Origin: an uncultured Clostridia bacterium
Lineage (GTDB): Bacteria > Bacillota > Clostridia > UBA1381
Length of the DNA: 47,498 nucleotides
Assembly: GCA_934501535.1 (NCBI GenBank)
Contig: CAKSUM010000021.1
Span: 1 to 47,498 of the forward strand
Direction of reading: 5' to 3'
This document shows positions 15,520 to 24,292 of the stretch, one piece after another. Position 1 is the stretch's first letter. Each line of letters opens with the position of its first letter. Made by a program: the position numbers and the translations under genes. Below the pieces are notes generated by a model. That model was not told the origin of the DNA. It saw nothing but the letters and a program-made list of their open reading frames with translations, and made no database searches.

Positions 15520-16326
15520 ATGAAAGTAAGTTATTTCCCGGGCTGTACCCTGCGTACGAAAGCAAAGGAGCTTGACAGATATGCGCGCAGATGTGCCGAG
15601 GTTCTCGGCATAGAAATGTGCGAAATTGAAAACTGGCAGTGCTGCGGCGGCGTTTATGTCACCGCAAAGGACGAAATTGCGTCTAAGCTGCCCGCCGTCC
15701 GTGCACTCAAAGCCGCACGCGATGACGCAAGACCTTTGGTATCGGTCTGTTCAGCCTGTCACAATGTAATAAAACAGACAAACTATGCGATGAAGAATGA
15801 TGAGGATTTTGCAAATAAGGTAAATCTTTATATGTCGCAGGATAAAGAGCCGACAGAGCCGTATCACGGCGAGACGGAGGTTTATCATTATCTTGAACTG
15901 CTGCGCGACGTTGTCGGGTTTGACAAAATCCGCGAGGCGGTAAAAAATCCGCTGACGGGCAAAAAAATCGGCGCGTACTACGGCTGCCTTTTGCTGCGCC
16001 CCGGTAAGGTGATGGCAATGGACGATGCGGAAAATCCGAAAATTATTGAGGATTTTATCAGAGCACTGGGCGCAGAACCGGTTATTTATGCGCAAAGGAA
16101 CGAGTGCTGCGGCGGATATGCCGCGCTTGAGGACGCGGAGCTGACCAAAAAGAAAGCAAACGCGGTAAGCGGCGGTGCGGCAAAGCACGGCGCGGAAATG
16201 CTGGTTACGGCATGTCCTCTGTGTAAATATAATCTTGTTAAAAACGGAAGTGAAATTCCGGTAATATACTTTACGGAGCTTCTTGCAGAGGCACTCGGAG
16301 TAAAGGAGGATTGTCATGCAGAATAA
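15520..16326 (+). CDS. hdrB: Heterodisulfide reductase-like subunit B
   Basis: The 268-residue protein carries two CCG domains, the hallmark of HdrB. The first has PGC (residues 8-10), NWQCCGG (about 40) and CSACH (about 78). The second has YYGCLLLRP (about 154), NECCGGY (about 194) and CPLCKYN (about 232). In methanogen HdrB each domain holds a non-cubane [4Fe-4S] cluster and cleaves the CoM-S-S-CoB disulfide. Bacteria lack those coenzymes, so the acceptor here is different. The ribosome site AAGGAG is 13 bases from the ATG, longer than normal. The 3' end overlaps hdrC by 11 bases. Confidence 0.93.
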   Translation: MKVSYFPGCTLRTKAKELDRYARRCAEVLGIEMCEIENWQCCGGVYVTAKDEIASKLPAVRALKAARDDARPLVSVCSACHNVIKQTNYAMKNDEDFANKVNLYMSQDKEPTEPYHGETEVYHYLELLRDVVGFDKIREAVKNPLTGKKIGAYYGCLLLRPGKVMAMDDAENPKIIEDFIRALGAEPVIYAQRNECCGGYAALEDAELTKKKANAVSGGAAKHGAEMLVTACPLCKYNLVKNGSEIPVIYFTELLAEALGVKEDCHAE

Positions 16327-16708
16327 AAACGAACGCATGCAGGAGCAAATTCTCCGCATGAGCGGCGTTAACCCGAAAAAATGCATGCGCTGCGGAAAAT
16401 GCTCGGGAACATGTCCGTCTTATGACGAGATGGAATATCACCCGCACCAGTTTGTATATATGGTGGAAACGGGTGAAATTGACAAGCTTATGCAGTCAGA
16501 TTCAATATATAAATGTCTGTCATGCTTTGCCTGTGTTGACCGCTGCCCCAGAGGGGTGGAGCCGGCAAAACTGGTTGAAGCATTAAGACTCAGCGTAATA
16601 CGTCAGAAGGGCGCTAACCGACTGACGGCAAACGATATTCCGGCGCTGGCTGACGATGATATGCCGCAGCAGGCAATCATGAGCGCCATGCGCAAATATT
16701 CAAAATAA
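16316..16708 (+). CDS. hdrC: Heterodisulfide reductase-like subunit C
   Basis: The 130-residue protein has the two [4Fe-4S] motifs of HdrC: CMRCGKCSGTCP (about residues 23-34) and CLSCFACVDRCP (about 65-76, followed by RGV). It forms the wire from HdrA to HdrB. Its length suits the small soluble subunit, without the membrane HdrE partner of the HdrDE type. It overlaps hdrB, ensuring equal synthesis, and precedes hdrA by 17 bases. Confidence 0.93.
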   Translation: MQNKNERMQEQILRMSGVNPKKCMRCGKCSGTCPSYDEMEYHPHQFVYMVETGEIDKLMQSDSIYKCLSCFACVDRCPRGVEPAKLVEALRLSVIRQKGANRLTANDIPALADDDMPQQAIMSAMRKYSK

Positions 16709-16725
16709 GAAAGGAAAAACAAACC

Positions 16726-18720
16726 ATGCAGAGAATTGGAGTTTTTGTATGCCACTGCGGTACCAACATTGCCGGTACGGTCGATGTAAAAGCAGTTGCA
16801 GAGGCACTTAAAAATGAGCCGGGTGTTGTTTTCTCCACCGATTATCAGTATATGTGCTCGCAGGCAGGTCAGAACATGATTAAAGACGCCGTTAAAGAAA
16901 ACAATTTGACGGGTATAGTAGTCTGTTCCTGTTCGCCGCGTATGCATGAGGCAACTTTCCGCAAGACGGCGGCGGCCGCAGGGCTTAACCCGTATATGGT
17001 CGAAATTGCCAATATAAGAGAACAGTGCTCGTGGGTTCATAAGGAAATGCCGATCGGTACGGAAAAGGCGATTATTCTTGCCAAAGCGGCTGTTGCAAAG
17101 GTAAATCTCAACGCGCCGCTGACTCCGGGAGAAAGCCCCGTAACAAAGCGTGCGCTGGTTATCGGCGGCGGTATCGCCGGAATACAGACGGCGCTCGACA
17201 TAGCAGACGCCGGCTTCCCGGTTGATATAGTTGAAACCAAGCCTACAATCGGCGGAAAAATGGCACAGCTTGATAAAACTTTCCCGACGCTCGACTGTGC
17301 GGCGTGTATCCTTACGCCGAAAATGGTTGACGTTGCACAAAATGATAAAATACGCATTTTCTCTTACTCGGAGGTAACCGACGTAAAAGGATTTGTGGGT
17401 AATTTTGACGTTACAATCAAGAGAAAAGCAAGATACGTAAAGGAAGATATTTGTACCGGCTGCGGTCTTTGTACGGAAAAATGTCCGCAGAAAAAGGTTC
17501 CCAATGAATTTAATATGGGAATGGATAACAGACGCGCTATTTATATTCCGTTCGCGCAGGCAGTACCGAAGGTCGCAACCATTGACCCGAACTACTGCAC
17601 AATGCTCAAAACCGGCAAGTGCGGCGTATGCTCAAAGGTATGCTCCGCCGGCGCGATAGATTACAAGGCGAAAGACGAATTTATTGAAGAAAAGTACGGC
17701 GCAATTGTTGCCGCTACCGGATTTAATCCGATTTCTATGGACAAATTCGATGAATTTGCTTATTCACAGTCCAAGGACGTTATAACCTCGCTGGAGCTTG
17801 AACGTCTGATGAACGCGGCAGGACCGACAGGCGGAACGCTTCTGCGTCCGTCCGACGGAGAGCATCCGAATACGATAGTATTCGTGCAGTGTGTGGGTTC
17901 AAGATGCGAAGCATGCGCGCAGAAAGGCAAGGAATATTGCTCAAAAATCTGCTGTATGTACACTGCAAAGCATGCTATGCTGATAAGGGACAAATATCCG
18001 GATACCGACGTATATGTATTTTACATTGACGTCCGTACGCCGGGCAAGAACTTTGATGAATTTTACCGCCGTGCCGTTGAGGAATACGGTGTGCATTATA
18101 TCAAAGGAATGGTCGGCAAGGTTTCGCCGGAGGACGGCAAGCTGAAAGTGCAGGCGTCCGATTTGCTCGACAACAGACAGCTGCATATTGACGCTGATTT
18201 GGTTGTCCTTGCGGCGGCGATTGAGCCGGATAAGTCCGCAAGACCGCTTGCTACCATGCTGACAGCAAGTATGGATACAAACGATTTCTTCACCGAGGCG
18301 CACCCGAAGCTGCGTCCTGTTGAAAGCCCGACGGCAGGCGTATTCCTGTCAGGAACGTGCCAGGGTCCGAAAGATATTCCGGAAACGGTATCTCAGGCAG
18401 GCGCTGCCGCGTCAAAGGTTATCGGACTTTTGTGCAAGGATAAGCTTGTCGGCAATCCATGTATCGCACATTCCGACGAAATGATGTGTAACGGCTGTTC
18501 AACCTGTGCGAACGTTTGTCCGTACGGCGCGATTACCTATGAAAATAAGGAATTTCGCATGCCGGACAGAACCACAAAGGTTCGCCGCGTAGCGGTTGTA
18601 AACGAAGCGGTATGCCAGGGCTGCGGCGCATGTACCGTGGCATGTATGTCCGGCGCGATGGATTTGCGCGGATTTACAAGTAAACAAATTATGGCGGAGG
18701 TAGACGCAATATGCAAGTAA
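16726..18720 (+). CDS. hdrA: Heterodisulfide reductase-like subunit A (bifurcating flavoprotein)
   Basis: This 664-residue protein has the full methanogen-type HdrA layout. An N-terminal cluster domain has VCHCGTNI, MCSQAG, CSCSPRMHE and REQCSW. An FAD domain follows (VIGGGIAGIQTALDIADAG near residue 147), with the conserved PTIGGKMAQLDKTFPTLDC. Next is an inserted two-cluster ferredoxin domain (CTGCGLCTEKCP, CGVCSKVCSAGA). A C-terminal two-cluster ferredoxin domain closes it (CNGCSTCANVCPYGA, CQGCGACTVACMSGA). In characterised Hdr complexes this FAD splits electron pairs between a low-potential route to ferredoxin and a high-potential route through HdrC/HdrB. Nothing is missing. It overlaps the next gene by ten bases. 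Confidence 0.95.
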   Translation: MQRIGVFVCHCGTNIAGTVDVKAVAEALKNEPGVVFSTDYQYMCSQAGQNMIKDAVKENNLTGIVVCSCSPRMHEATFRKTAAAAGLNPYMVEIANIREQCSWVHKEMPIGTEKAIILAKAAVAKVNLNAPLTPGESPVTKRALVIGGGIAGIQTALDIADAGFPVDIVETKPTIGGKMAQLDKTFPTLDCAACILTPKMVDVAQNDKIRIFSYSEVTDVKGFVGNFDVTIKRKARYVKEDICTGCGLCTEKCPQKKVPNEFNMGMDNRRAIYIPFAQAVPKVATIDPNYCTMLKTGKCGVCSKVCSAGAIDYKAKDEFIEEKYGAIVAATGFNPISMDKFDEFAYSQSKDVITSLELERLMNAAGPTGGTLLRPSDGEHPNTIVFVQCVGSRCEACAQKGKEYCSKICCMYTAKHAMLIRDKYPDTDVYVFYIDVRTPGKNFDEFYRRAVEEYGVHYIKGMVGKVSPEDGKLKVQASDLLDNRQLHIDADLVVLAAAIEPDKSARPLATMLTASMDTNDFFTEAHPKLRPVESPTAGVFLSGTCQGPKDIPETVSQAGAAASKVIGLLCKDKLVGNPCIAHSDEMMCNGCSTCANVCPYGAITYENKEFRMPDRTTKVRRVAVVNEAVCQGCGACTVACMSGAMDLRGFTSKQIMAEVDAICK

Positions 18721-19145
18721 ATGATTATAAGCCGCTGATTGTGGCATTCTGCTGTAACTGGTGTTCCTATGCCGGCGCAGACCTTGCCGGCAATAACAGA
18801 CTGAACTATCCGGCTGATGTAAAAATTATACGCGTTCCGTGCTCGTGCAGAGTCAATCCGATGTTTATACTGCGCGCATTCCAGCGCGGAGCGGACGGCG
18901 TAATTATATGCGGCTGTCACCCGGGTGACTGTCACTATACCTCCGGAAACTACTACACACGCCGCCGTATGGCGCTGCTGTTCTCAATGCTCGATTATCT
19001 CGGCATAGAAAAAGAACGTACGCGTGTGGAATGGGTCAGCGCGGCGGAGGGCGCAAAGTTTGCCGCGACAATGAATGATTTTGCCGAAAAGGTTGCAGCC
19101 TTGGGCGAAAACAAGAGATTGGAGGATTTGCGATGCAAGAAATAA
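18711..19145 (+). CDS. flxD: MvhD/FlxD-type electron-transfer subunit
   Basis: The 144-residue protein is the small iron-sulfur subunit (MvhD family) that passes electrons from a hydrogenase, formate dehydrogenase or Flx module to HdrA. Its cysteines are in the family pattern: FCCNWCSYAGADLAG near residue 14, VPCSCR near 43 and ICGCHPGDCHY near 65. No NiFe-hydrogenase genes are near; instead NAD(P)H-oxidising Flx-like genes follow, so I name it FlxD. It overlaps both hdrA and the next gene. Confidence 0.92.
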   Translation: MQVNDYKPLIVAFCCNWCSYAGADLAGNNRLNYPADVKIIRVPCSCRVNPMFILRAFQRGADGVIICGCHPGDCHYTSGNYYTRRRMALLFSMLDYLGIEKERTRVEWVSAAEGAKFAATMNDFAEKVAALGENKRLEDLRCKK

Positions 19146-20125
19146 ACCGCGAAATTCTCGTAAATAAGGCAACTGAATTGCTTGAAAACGGCACAGTTGA
19201 CCGTGTTCTCGGCTGGAGAACCGGAGAATTTGACTATGATATTACGCCGGCAGTATTCCGTACTGCGGACGAATTTAAAAAAGATTTTGTTTGGAGCGAT
19301 TTTTGCGGTGCCAACTTTTCAAAGTATTTGATAAAGGAAACCGCGAAAGCTGATGGCAAGGTTTTGGTTTTCTTAAAACCCTGCGATACCTACAGCTTTA
19401 ACCAGCTGCTGACCGAACACCGATTTGACCGCGAAAAAGTATATGCAGTCGGTATTCCGTGCAGCGGCATGCTCGACGTAAACCGCATAAAGGAAACGGC
19501 GGAGGGGATTGCGTCGGTCAGCGAAAATGACGGAAAAGTCACCGTAGAAACGCTTTATGACGGAGTGAAAACCTTTGACCGTGAGGAGCTTCTGCCCGAC
19601 AGATGCGTGAACTGTAAATCCAAAAAGCATGTCGCGTACGATGAGCTTTTGGGTGAGGACGGCGATGTTATCGATTCGGCGCGCTTTGACGAGGTTGAAA
19701 AATTGGAAAAAATGACCCCGGACGAACGTTTTTCGTTCTGGCAGAATGAGCTGTCGCGCTGCATAAGATGTAACGCGTGCCGCGATGTCTGTCCTGCATG
19801 CACTTGCGAAAAGTGCGTGTTCGATAACCCTAATTCCGGCGTGGAAAATAAGGCGGCGGCAAACTCATTTGAAGAAAAGATGTTTCATATTATACGTGCG
19901 TTCCACGTTGCCGGACGCTGTACCGACTGCGGCGAATGTTCGCGCGTGTGTCCGCAGCATATTCCGCTGCACCTGCTGAACCGTAAATTTATCAGGGATA
20001 TTGATAATTTCTACGGCGAGTATCAGGCAGGCGCCGAGGAAGGCAGCAGAGCGCCGATTGTAAATTACACCACCGACGATATTGAGCCGGGCGAGGCTGT
20101 GGAAAGGGGTGACGGCAATGCGTAA
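19133..20125 (+). CDS. flxC: FlxC-like iron-sulfur protein
   Basis: The 330-residue protein has an N-terminal half with motifs of a cofactor-handling domain (VFLKPCDTYSFNQL near 80, VGIPCSG near 107), resembling F420-hydrogenase beta-type proteins. A single cysteine motif, LPDRCVNCKSKKH, follows near residue 160. The C-terminal half has CIRCNACRDVCPACTCEKC (about 206-224) and CTDCGECSRVCPQHI (about 263-277), room for at least two [4Fe-4S] clusters. Position between flxD and flxB mirrors the floxABCD order described in sulfate reducers, hence the name. The exact electron path through it is unknown. It overlaps flxB by eight bases. Confidence 0.8.
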   Translation: MQEINREILVNKATELLENGTVDRVLGWRTGEFDYDITPAVFRTADEFKKDFVWSDFCGANFSKYLIKETAKADGKVLVFLKPCDTYSFNQLLTEHRFDREKVYAVGIPCSGMLDVNRIKETAEGIASVSENDGKVTVETLYDGVKTFDREELLPDRCVNCKSKKHVAYDELLGEDGDVIDSARFDEVEKLEKMTPDERFSFWQNELSRCIRCNACRDVCPACTCEKCVFDNPNSGVENKAAANSFEEKMFHIIRAFHVAGRCTDCGECSRVCPQHIPLHLLNRKFIRDIDNFYGEYQAGAEEGSRAPIVNYTTDDIEPGEAVERGDGNA

Positions 20126-21143
20126 AATTTCGGCAGATAAGCTTAATGAACTTTTTTCCGCAATAGCCGGAAATAACACCCTGTATTTGCCGGTCGATTC
20201 AAACGGCGGCGCAAAATACGAAAAGTGGGAAAGCGGAAAAACGCTGTCAAATGCGCTCAATACAGTAAGAAGCGCAAAGGATTTCTTCTTTCCTCAGACC
20301 GAAAATCTTATGGACTTTAAGATGGAAGGCAAAAATATCGAAGTAATCGACACACGCACCGAATGTGAAGATTTTGTGATTTTCGGTGTGCGTGCGTGCG
20401 ATGTAAAGAGCTTTGAGGTTCTTGACCGCGTATTTTTGGCAGAACCGGCAGACAGCTACTATAAAAACCGCCGTGAGCATGCGGTGATAATGTCCATGGC
20501 ATGTAACAAACCCCATGAAACCTGTTTCTGCGGCACATTCGGCATAGACGCGTCGGAGCCGGAGGGCGATGTTGTTTGCTACAGAACCGATGACGCTGTT
20601 TATATGGACGCAAAAACCGAAAAGGGCGAAAAACTTCTCGCCTCGCTCGGCGGTGTGACCGAGGAAACCGACGGCGCAGCTGCCTCAGAGCAGAAAGAAG
20701 TAATAAAAGAGCGCTTGGCAAAACTTCCGCTTGCGACGCTTTCGGCGGACGCTTTCGGCAGCGGAAAAACATCGGAATTTTTCAACGCTCCTGAATGGAG
20801 CGAGCTTTCCGAGTCCTGCCTTGGCTGCGGAACCTGCACCTTTGTATGCCCGACATGTCAGTGCTATGACATCAAGGATTTCAACACGGGTCACGGCGTA
20901 AAGCGTTTCCGCTGCTGGGATTCGTGCATGTATTCGGATTTTACGAAGATGTCGGCGGGACAGCCGCGTCTTACACAGCTGGAGCGTTTCCGTCAGAGAT
21001 TTATGCACAAGCTGGTATATTATCCGACGAACAATGACGGACTTTTCTCATGCGTAGGCTGCGGCAGATGTATGGCGAAATGCCCCATTCAGATGAATAT
21101 TGTAAAAGTTATGAAGAAGTTGGGAGGGCGTGGAAATGATTGA
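20118..21143 (+). CDS. flxB: FlxB-like iron-sulfur protein (sulfhydrogenase beta / AsrA type)
   Basis: The 341-residue protein resembles the beta subunit of archaeal sulfhydrogenase and anaerobic sulfite reductase A. It has a middle region FGVRACDVKSFEVLDRVF (about 93-110), then CNKPHETCFCG (about 131-141), then two C-terminal [4Fe-4S] motifs, CLGCGTCTFVCPTCQC (about 233-248) and CVGCGRCMAKCP (about 315-326). It would carry electrons from the FlxA flavin towards FlxC/FlxD. I chose the ATG at 20118, after AAAGGGGTGA; the open frame extends upstream only without a ribosome site. The start lies inside the end of flxC. Confidence 0.82.
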   Translation: MRKISADKLNELFSAIAGNNTLYLPVDSNGGAKYEKWESGKTLSNALNTVRSAKDFFFPQTENLMDFKMEGKNIEVIDTRTECEDFVIFGVRACDVKSFEVLDRVFLAEPADSYYKNRREHAVIMSMACNKPHETCFCGTFGIDASEPEGDVVCYRTDDAVYMDAKTEKGEKLLASLGGVTEETDGAAASEQKEVIKERLAKLPLATLSADAFGSGKTSEFFNAPEWSELSESCLGCGTCTFVCPTCQCYDIKDFNTGHGVKRFRCWDSCMYSDFTKMSAGQPRLTQLERFRQRFMHKLVYYPTNNDGLFSCVGCGRCMAKCPIQMNIVKVMKKLGGRGND

Positions 21144-21969
21144 TATGAAAGAACCCCTGATTCCGGTTGTCGGCGTTGTTACCGACATTCGTATTGATAC
21201 GCCGGACGTGAAAACTTTCCGCGTGGTTACTCCGGACGGAAAAAAAGCGTTTGAGCATAAACCCGGTCAGTGCGCAATGCTGTCGATACCGGGCGTCGGA
21301 GAGGCGATGTTTTCAATAACATCGTCACCGACAAATGAAGAATTTATGGAATTTTCCATAAAAAAGTGCGGCTGCGTTACCGATTGGCTTCATTCCATGG
21401 AGGTCGGTCAGCAGATTACCATACGCGGGCCGTACGGCAATGCATTCCCGGTTGACACTGCGTTTGCAGGACAGGATATGCTGTTTATTGCCGGAGGTAT
21501 CGGACTTGCTCCGCTGCGCTCGGTTATAAATTACTGCCGCCACTACCGCGACCGTTACGGTAAAATCGACATAGTATACGGTTCGCGCAGTATGCAGGAT
21601 TTGGTAGACTATAAGGAAATTATAGATGAGTGGTCAAAGGACGAAGACGTTAACGTTTATCTGACTATTGACCGCGAACAGCCGGAATGGGACGGTCATG
21701 TCGGATTTGTACCGAATTATGTAAAAGAACTCGGTTTTTCGACAGATAAAACGGCAATTCTTTGCGGACCGCCTATCATGATTAAATTCACGCTTGCCGG
21801 TCTGCAGGAGCTTGGTTTTGATAAAACACAGGTTTATACGACTATGGAGCTTCGCATGAAGTGCGGCATCGGAAAATGCGGAAGATGCAATATCGGCTCA
21901 AAGTATGTCTGCAAGGACGGGCCGGTTTTCCGCTGTGATGAGCTTGATGAGCTTCCGGACGAATACTGA
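21136..21969 (+). CDS. flxA: FlxA-like NAD(P)H-binding FAD protein
   Basis: The 277-residue protein is a ferredoxin-NADP-reductase-type subunit (sulfhydrogenase gamma / AsrB / FlxA). The FAD domain has GPYGNAFP (about 98-105), the NAD(P) domain IAGGIGLAPLRS (about 119) and a CGPP motif (about 212). A C-terminal cysteine cluster, CGIGKCGRCNIGSKYVC (about 243-259), binds a [2Fe-2S]. It is the expected entry point for NADH or NADPH into the Hdr-Flx complex. I prefer the ATG at 21136, eight bases after GGGAGG, over a GTG six bases earlier. Confidence 0.9.
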   Translation: MIDMKEPLIPVVGVVTDIRIDTPDVKTFRVVTPDGKKAFEHKPGQCAMLSIPGVGEAMFSITSSPTNEEFMEFSIKKCGCVTDWLHSMEVGQQITIRGPYGNAFPVDTAFAGQDMLFIAGGIGLAPLRSVINYCRHYRDRYGKIDIVYGSRSMQDLVDYKEIIDEWSKDEDVNVYLTIDREQPEWDGHVGFVPNYVKELGFSTDKTAILCGPPIMIKFTLAGLQELGFDKTQVYTTMELRMKCGIGKCGRCNIGSKYVCKDGPVFRCDELDELPDEY

Positions 21970-21985
21970 TAAGGAGAAAATGATT

Positions 21986-22660
21986 ATGGAAAATATGGTT
22001 AACATTTACCTGTTCGGCAAACAGTACAGCGTGCCCGATAATCTCACTATCATGCGCGCTATGGAATACGCGGGATACCAGCTTGTGCGCGGCTGCGGCT
22101 GCCGTAACGGATTTTGCGGCGCATGCGCTACGATTTACCGTATCAAGGGCGACAGAGAACTGAAAACATGTCTTGCCTGTCAAACTAAGGTCGAGGAAAA
22201 TATGTATGTTGCAACACTGCCGTTTTTCCCGCTTGTAAAACAGGTATACGATATTGAAAAAATTAAGCCGACCGAGCAGATTATGATGCAGCTTTATCCC
22301 GAGATATATGCTTGCGTAGGCTGTAACGCCTGTACAAAAAGCTGTACGCAGGGACTTAATGTAATGCAGTATATCGCATATGCTCAGCGCGGTGAGTTTG
22401 ATAAATGTGCGGAAGAATCGTTTGACTGCGTAATGTGCGGCGTATGTTCATCACGCTGTCCGGCAGGGATTTCGCATCCGCAGGTTGCCATGCTTGCAAG
22501 AAGGCTGAACGGCAAGTATCTTGCGCCGAAAACAAAGCATCTTGAAGACAGGGTTAAAGAGATTAAGGACGGTACTTTTACCGAGCTTATCGAACAGCTT
22601 ATGCAAAAGCCGATTGAAGAAATCGAAGAACTCTATAACAACAGAGAAATTGAGAAATAA
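21986..22660 (+). CDS. frdB: Fumarate reductase-like iron-sulfur subunit
   Basis: The 224-residue protein has an SdhB/FrdB-like plan. The N-terminal [2Fe-2S] domain has CGCRNGFCGAC (37-47) and a later Cys in LKTCLAC. A C-terminal alpha-helical domain has CVGCNACTKSCTQG (about 109-122) and CVMCGVCSSRCPAG (about 148-161). Both C-terminal motifs look like complete [4Fe-4S] sites, as in HdrC and TfrB, and there is no CCG domain. It would pass electrons to the flavoprotein encoded next, 12 bases downstream. The ATG at 21986 is nine bases after AAGGAG; the one at 21980 is too close. Which [Fe-S] partner feeds it (HdrC/HdrB or Flx) is not shown by sequence. Confidence 0.85.
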   Translation: MENMVNIYLFGKQYSVPDNLTIMRAMEYAGYQLVRGCGCRNGFCGACATIYRIKGDRELKTCLACQTKVEENMYVATLPFFPLVKQVYDIEKIKPTEQIMMQLYPEIYACVGCNACTKSCTQGLNVMQYIAYAQRGEFDKCAEESFDCVMCGVCSSRCPAGISHPQVAMLARRLNGKYLAPKTKHLEDRVKEIKDGTFTELIEQLMQKPIEEIEELYNNREIEK

Positions 22661-22672
22661 GGAGGGAAAATT

Positions 22673-24268
22673 ATGTATTCTAAAGAATTTCAGGAGTCGC
22701 TTGAGGCGGTTGAGGCAGCAAGAAAGGATAATATTGCATATGAACCGAAGCGCATGACTGCAAAGGAAAAGGATGATTTGCTTGCAGCATATCACCCGGA
22801 TTATAAAAAAGACGAATTTTCCGCTCTGAAAATCGGACCCAACAAGGGTGAGGCGGTGCCGCATGAACTGTGCGAAATGCTTCAGGCGCACAGCCGCATA
22901 TCGGCGGACGATGTAAATCTTGACGATGTTAAATATGATGTTGATGTGCTGATAATCGGCGGCGGCGGCGCAGGTGCGTCGGCAGCTATTGAGGCAGACA
23001 ATGCCGGTGCGAAAACAATGATAGTAACCAAGCTGCGTATAGGTGACGCGAACACCATGATGGCAGAGGGCGGTATTCAGGCGGCAGATAAGCCGAACGA
23101 TTCGCCGGCTATTCATTTTGTGGACGCGTTCGGCGGCGGACATTATGCCGCAAAGCGTGAGCTTTTGGCAAAATTGGTATGTGACGCTCCCGAGGCAATA
23201 GAATGGCTTAACAATTTGGGCGTTGAGTTTGATAAAGAGCCGGACGGAACCATGATTACAACACACGGCGGCGGAACGTCACGTAAGCGTATGCATGCGG
23301 CAAAGGATTATTCCGGTGCGGAAATTATGCGTACATTGCGCGATGAAGTTTTAAACCGCGGTATTCCGGTTGTTGATTTTACCGCTGCAATTGAGCTTAT
23401 TCTCGATGAAAACGGAAAAGCTGCCGGTGCAGTTTTGATGAATATGGAAACTCACGAACTGATGGTAGCGCGCGCAAAGACGGTTATTATTGCAACCGGC
23501 GGAGCGGGACGTATGCATTATCAGGGTTTCCCGACGTCCAATCATTACGGTGCAACGGCGGACGGTCTTGTACTCGGTTACCGCGTTGGCGCAAAGCTTT
23601 TGTATGCGGAAACATTGCAGTATCACCCCACGGGCGCGGCATATCCGCAGCAGATTTTCGGCGCGCTGGTTACAGAAAAGGTACGTTCATTGGGTGCGAA
23701 GCTGGTTAACCGTGACGGAAAAGTGTTCATGCATCCGCTTGAAACGCGTGACGTTGCGGCAGCGTCTATCATAAGGGAATGTTCCGACCGCGGCGAGGGT
23801 GTAGATATCGGCAGCGGTGAGGCTGTATGGCTCGATACGCCTATGATTGAGGCAATCGGCGGCGAGGGCACGATTGAAAAGAGAATTCCGGCTATGATGC
23901 GTATGTTTGCAAGCTACGGAATTGATATTCGCCGCGAACCGATTTTGGTTTATCCGACCCTGCACTATCAGAACGGCGGACTTGATATTGATGTAAACGG
24001 AATGACAACAAATGTTGAAAATCTGTTTGTTGCAGGTGAGGCTGTAGGCGGAATACACGGACGCAATAGATTGATGGGTAACTCACTTCTGGATATAATC
24101 GTATTCGGAAGAAGTGCCGGAAAAAATGCGGCAACGCGTGCAAAAGATGTTCAGATAGGAAAACTTACACTTGAGCATATTGCGAAATTTGACGCAGAAC
24201 GCAGTGCGGCAGGTATTGAAACAGACGCCGTTTCACCGAAGCTTCTGCCCGATTACCGCAGAAAATAA
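22673..24268 (+). CDS. frdA: Fumarate reductase-like flavoprotein subunit
   Basis: The 531-residue protein matches SdhA/FrdA: FAD motif VLIIGGGGAGASAAIEAD (92-109), MMAEGGIQAA, LQYHPTGAAYP (315-325), the arginine motif ETRDVAAASII (about 357), HYQNGGLDID (about 429) and GGIHGRNRLMGNSL. These carry the His and Arg residues that bind and protonate fumarate in FrdA. The His that attaches FAD covalently in E. coli FrdA (SHTVAAEGG) is Asn127 here (ANTMMAEGG), so FAD should be non-covalent. An extra N-terminal region of about 85 residues precedes the FAD domain. Aspartate oxidase is the main alternative, but the mdh-fum-hdr context favours fumarate reduction. Confidence 0.88.
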   Translation: MYSKEFQESLEAVEAARKDNIAYEPKRMTAKEKDDLLAAYHPDYKKDEFSALKIGPNKGEAVPHELCEMLQAHSRISADDVNLDDVKYDVDVLIIGGGGAGASAAIEADNAGAKTMIVTKLRIGDANTMMAEGGIQAADKPNDSPAIHFVDAFGGGHYAAKRELLAKLVCDAPEAIEWLNNLGVEFDKEPDGTMITTHGGGTSRKRMHAAKDYSGAEIMRTLRDEVLNRGIPVVDFTAAIELILDENGKAAGAVLMNMETHELMVARAKTVIIATGGAGRMHYQGFPTSNHYGATADGLVLGYRVGAKLLYAETLQYHPTGAAYPQQIFGALVTEKVRSLGAKLVNRDGKVFMHPLETRDVAAASIIRECSDRGEGVDIGSGEAVWLDTPMIEAIGGEGTIEKRIPAMMRMFASYGIDIRREPILVYPTLHYQNGGLDIDVNGMTTNVENLFVAGEAVGGIHGRNRLMGNSLLDIIVFGRSAGKNAATRAKDVQIGKLTLEHIAKFDAERSAAGIETDAVSPKLLPDYRRK

Positions 24269-24292
24269 AATTAAGAAGGGTTTGGTTAAATA

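Noticed and set aside
16603..18935. Long antisense frames opposite hdrA and neighbouring genes
   Set aside because: The Cys- and Gly-rich hdr codons often leave open antisense frames. These have no starts with ribosome sites.
22451..23266. 271-aa minus-strand frame opposite frdB/frdA
   Set aside because: It is opposite two clear genes, has no promoter or ribosome site, and its translation shows no domain.
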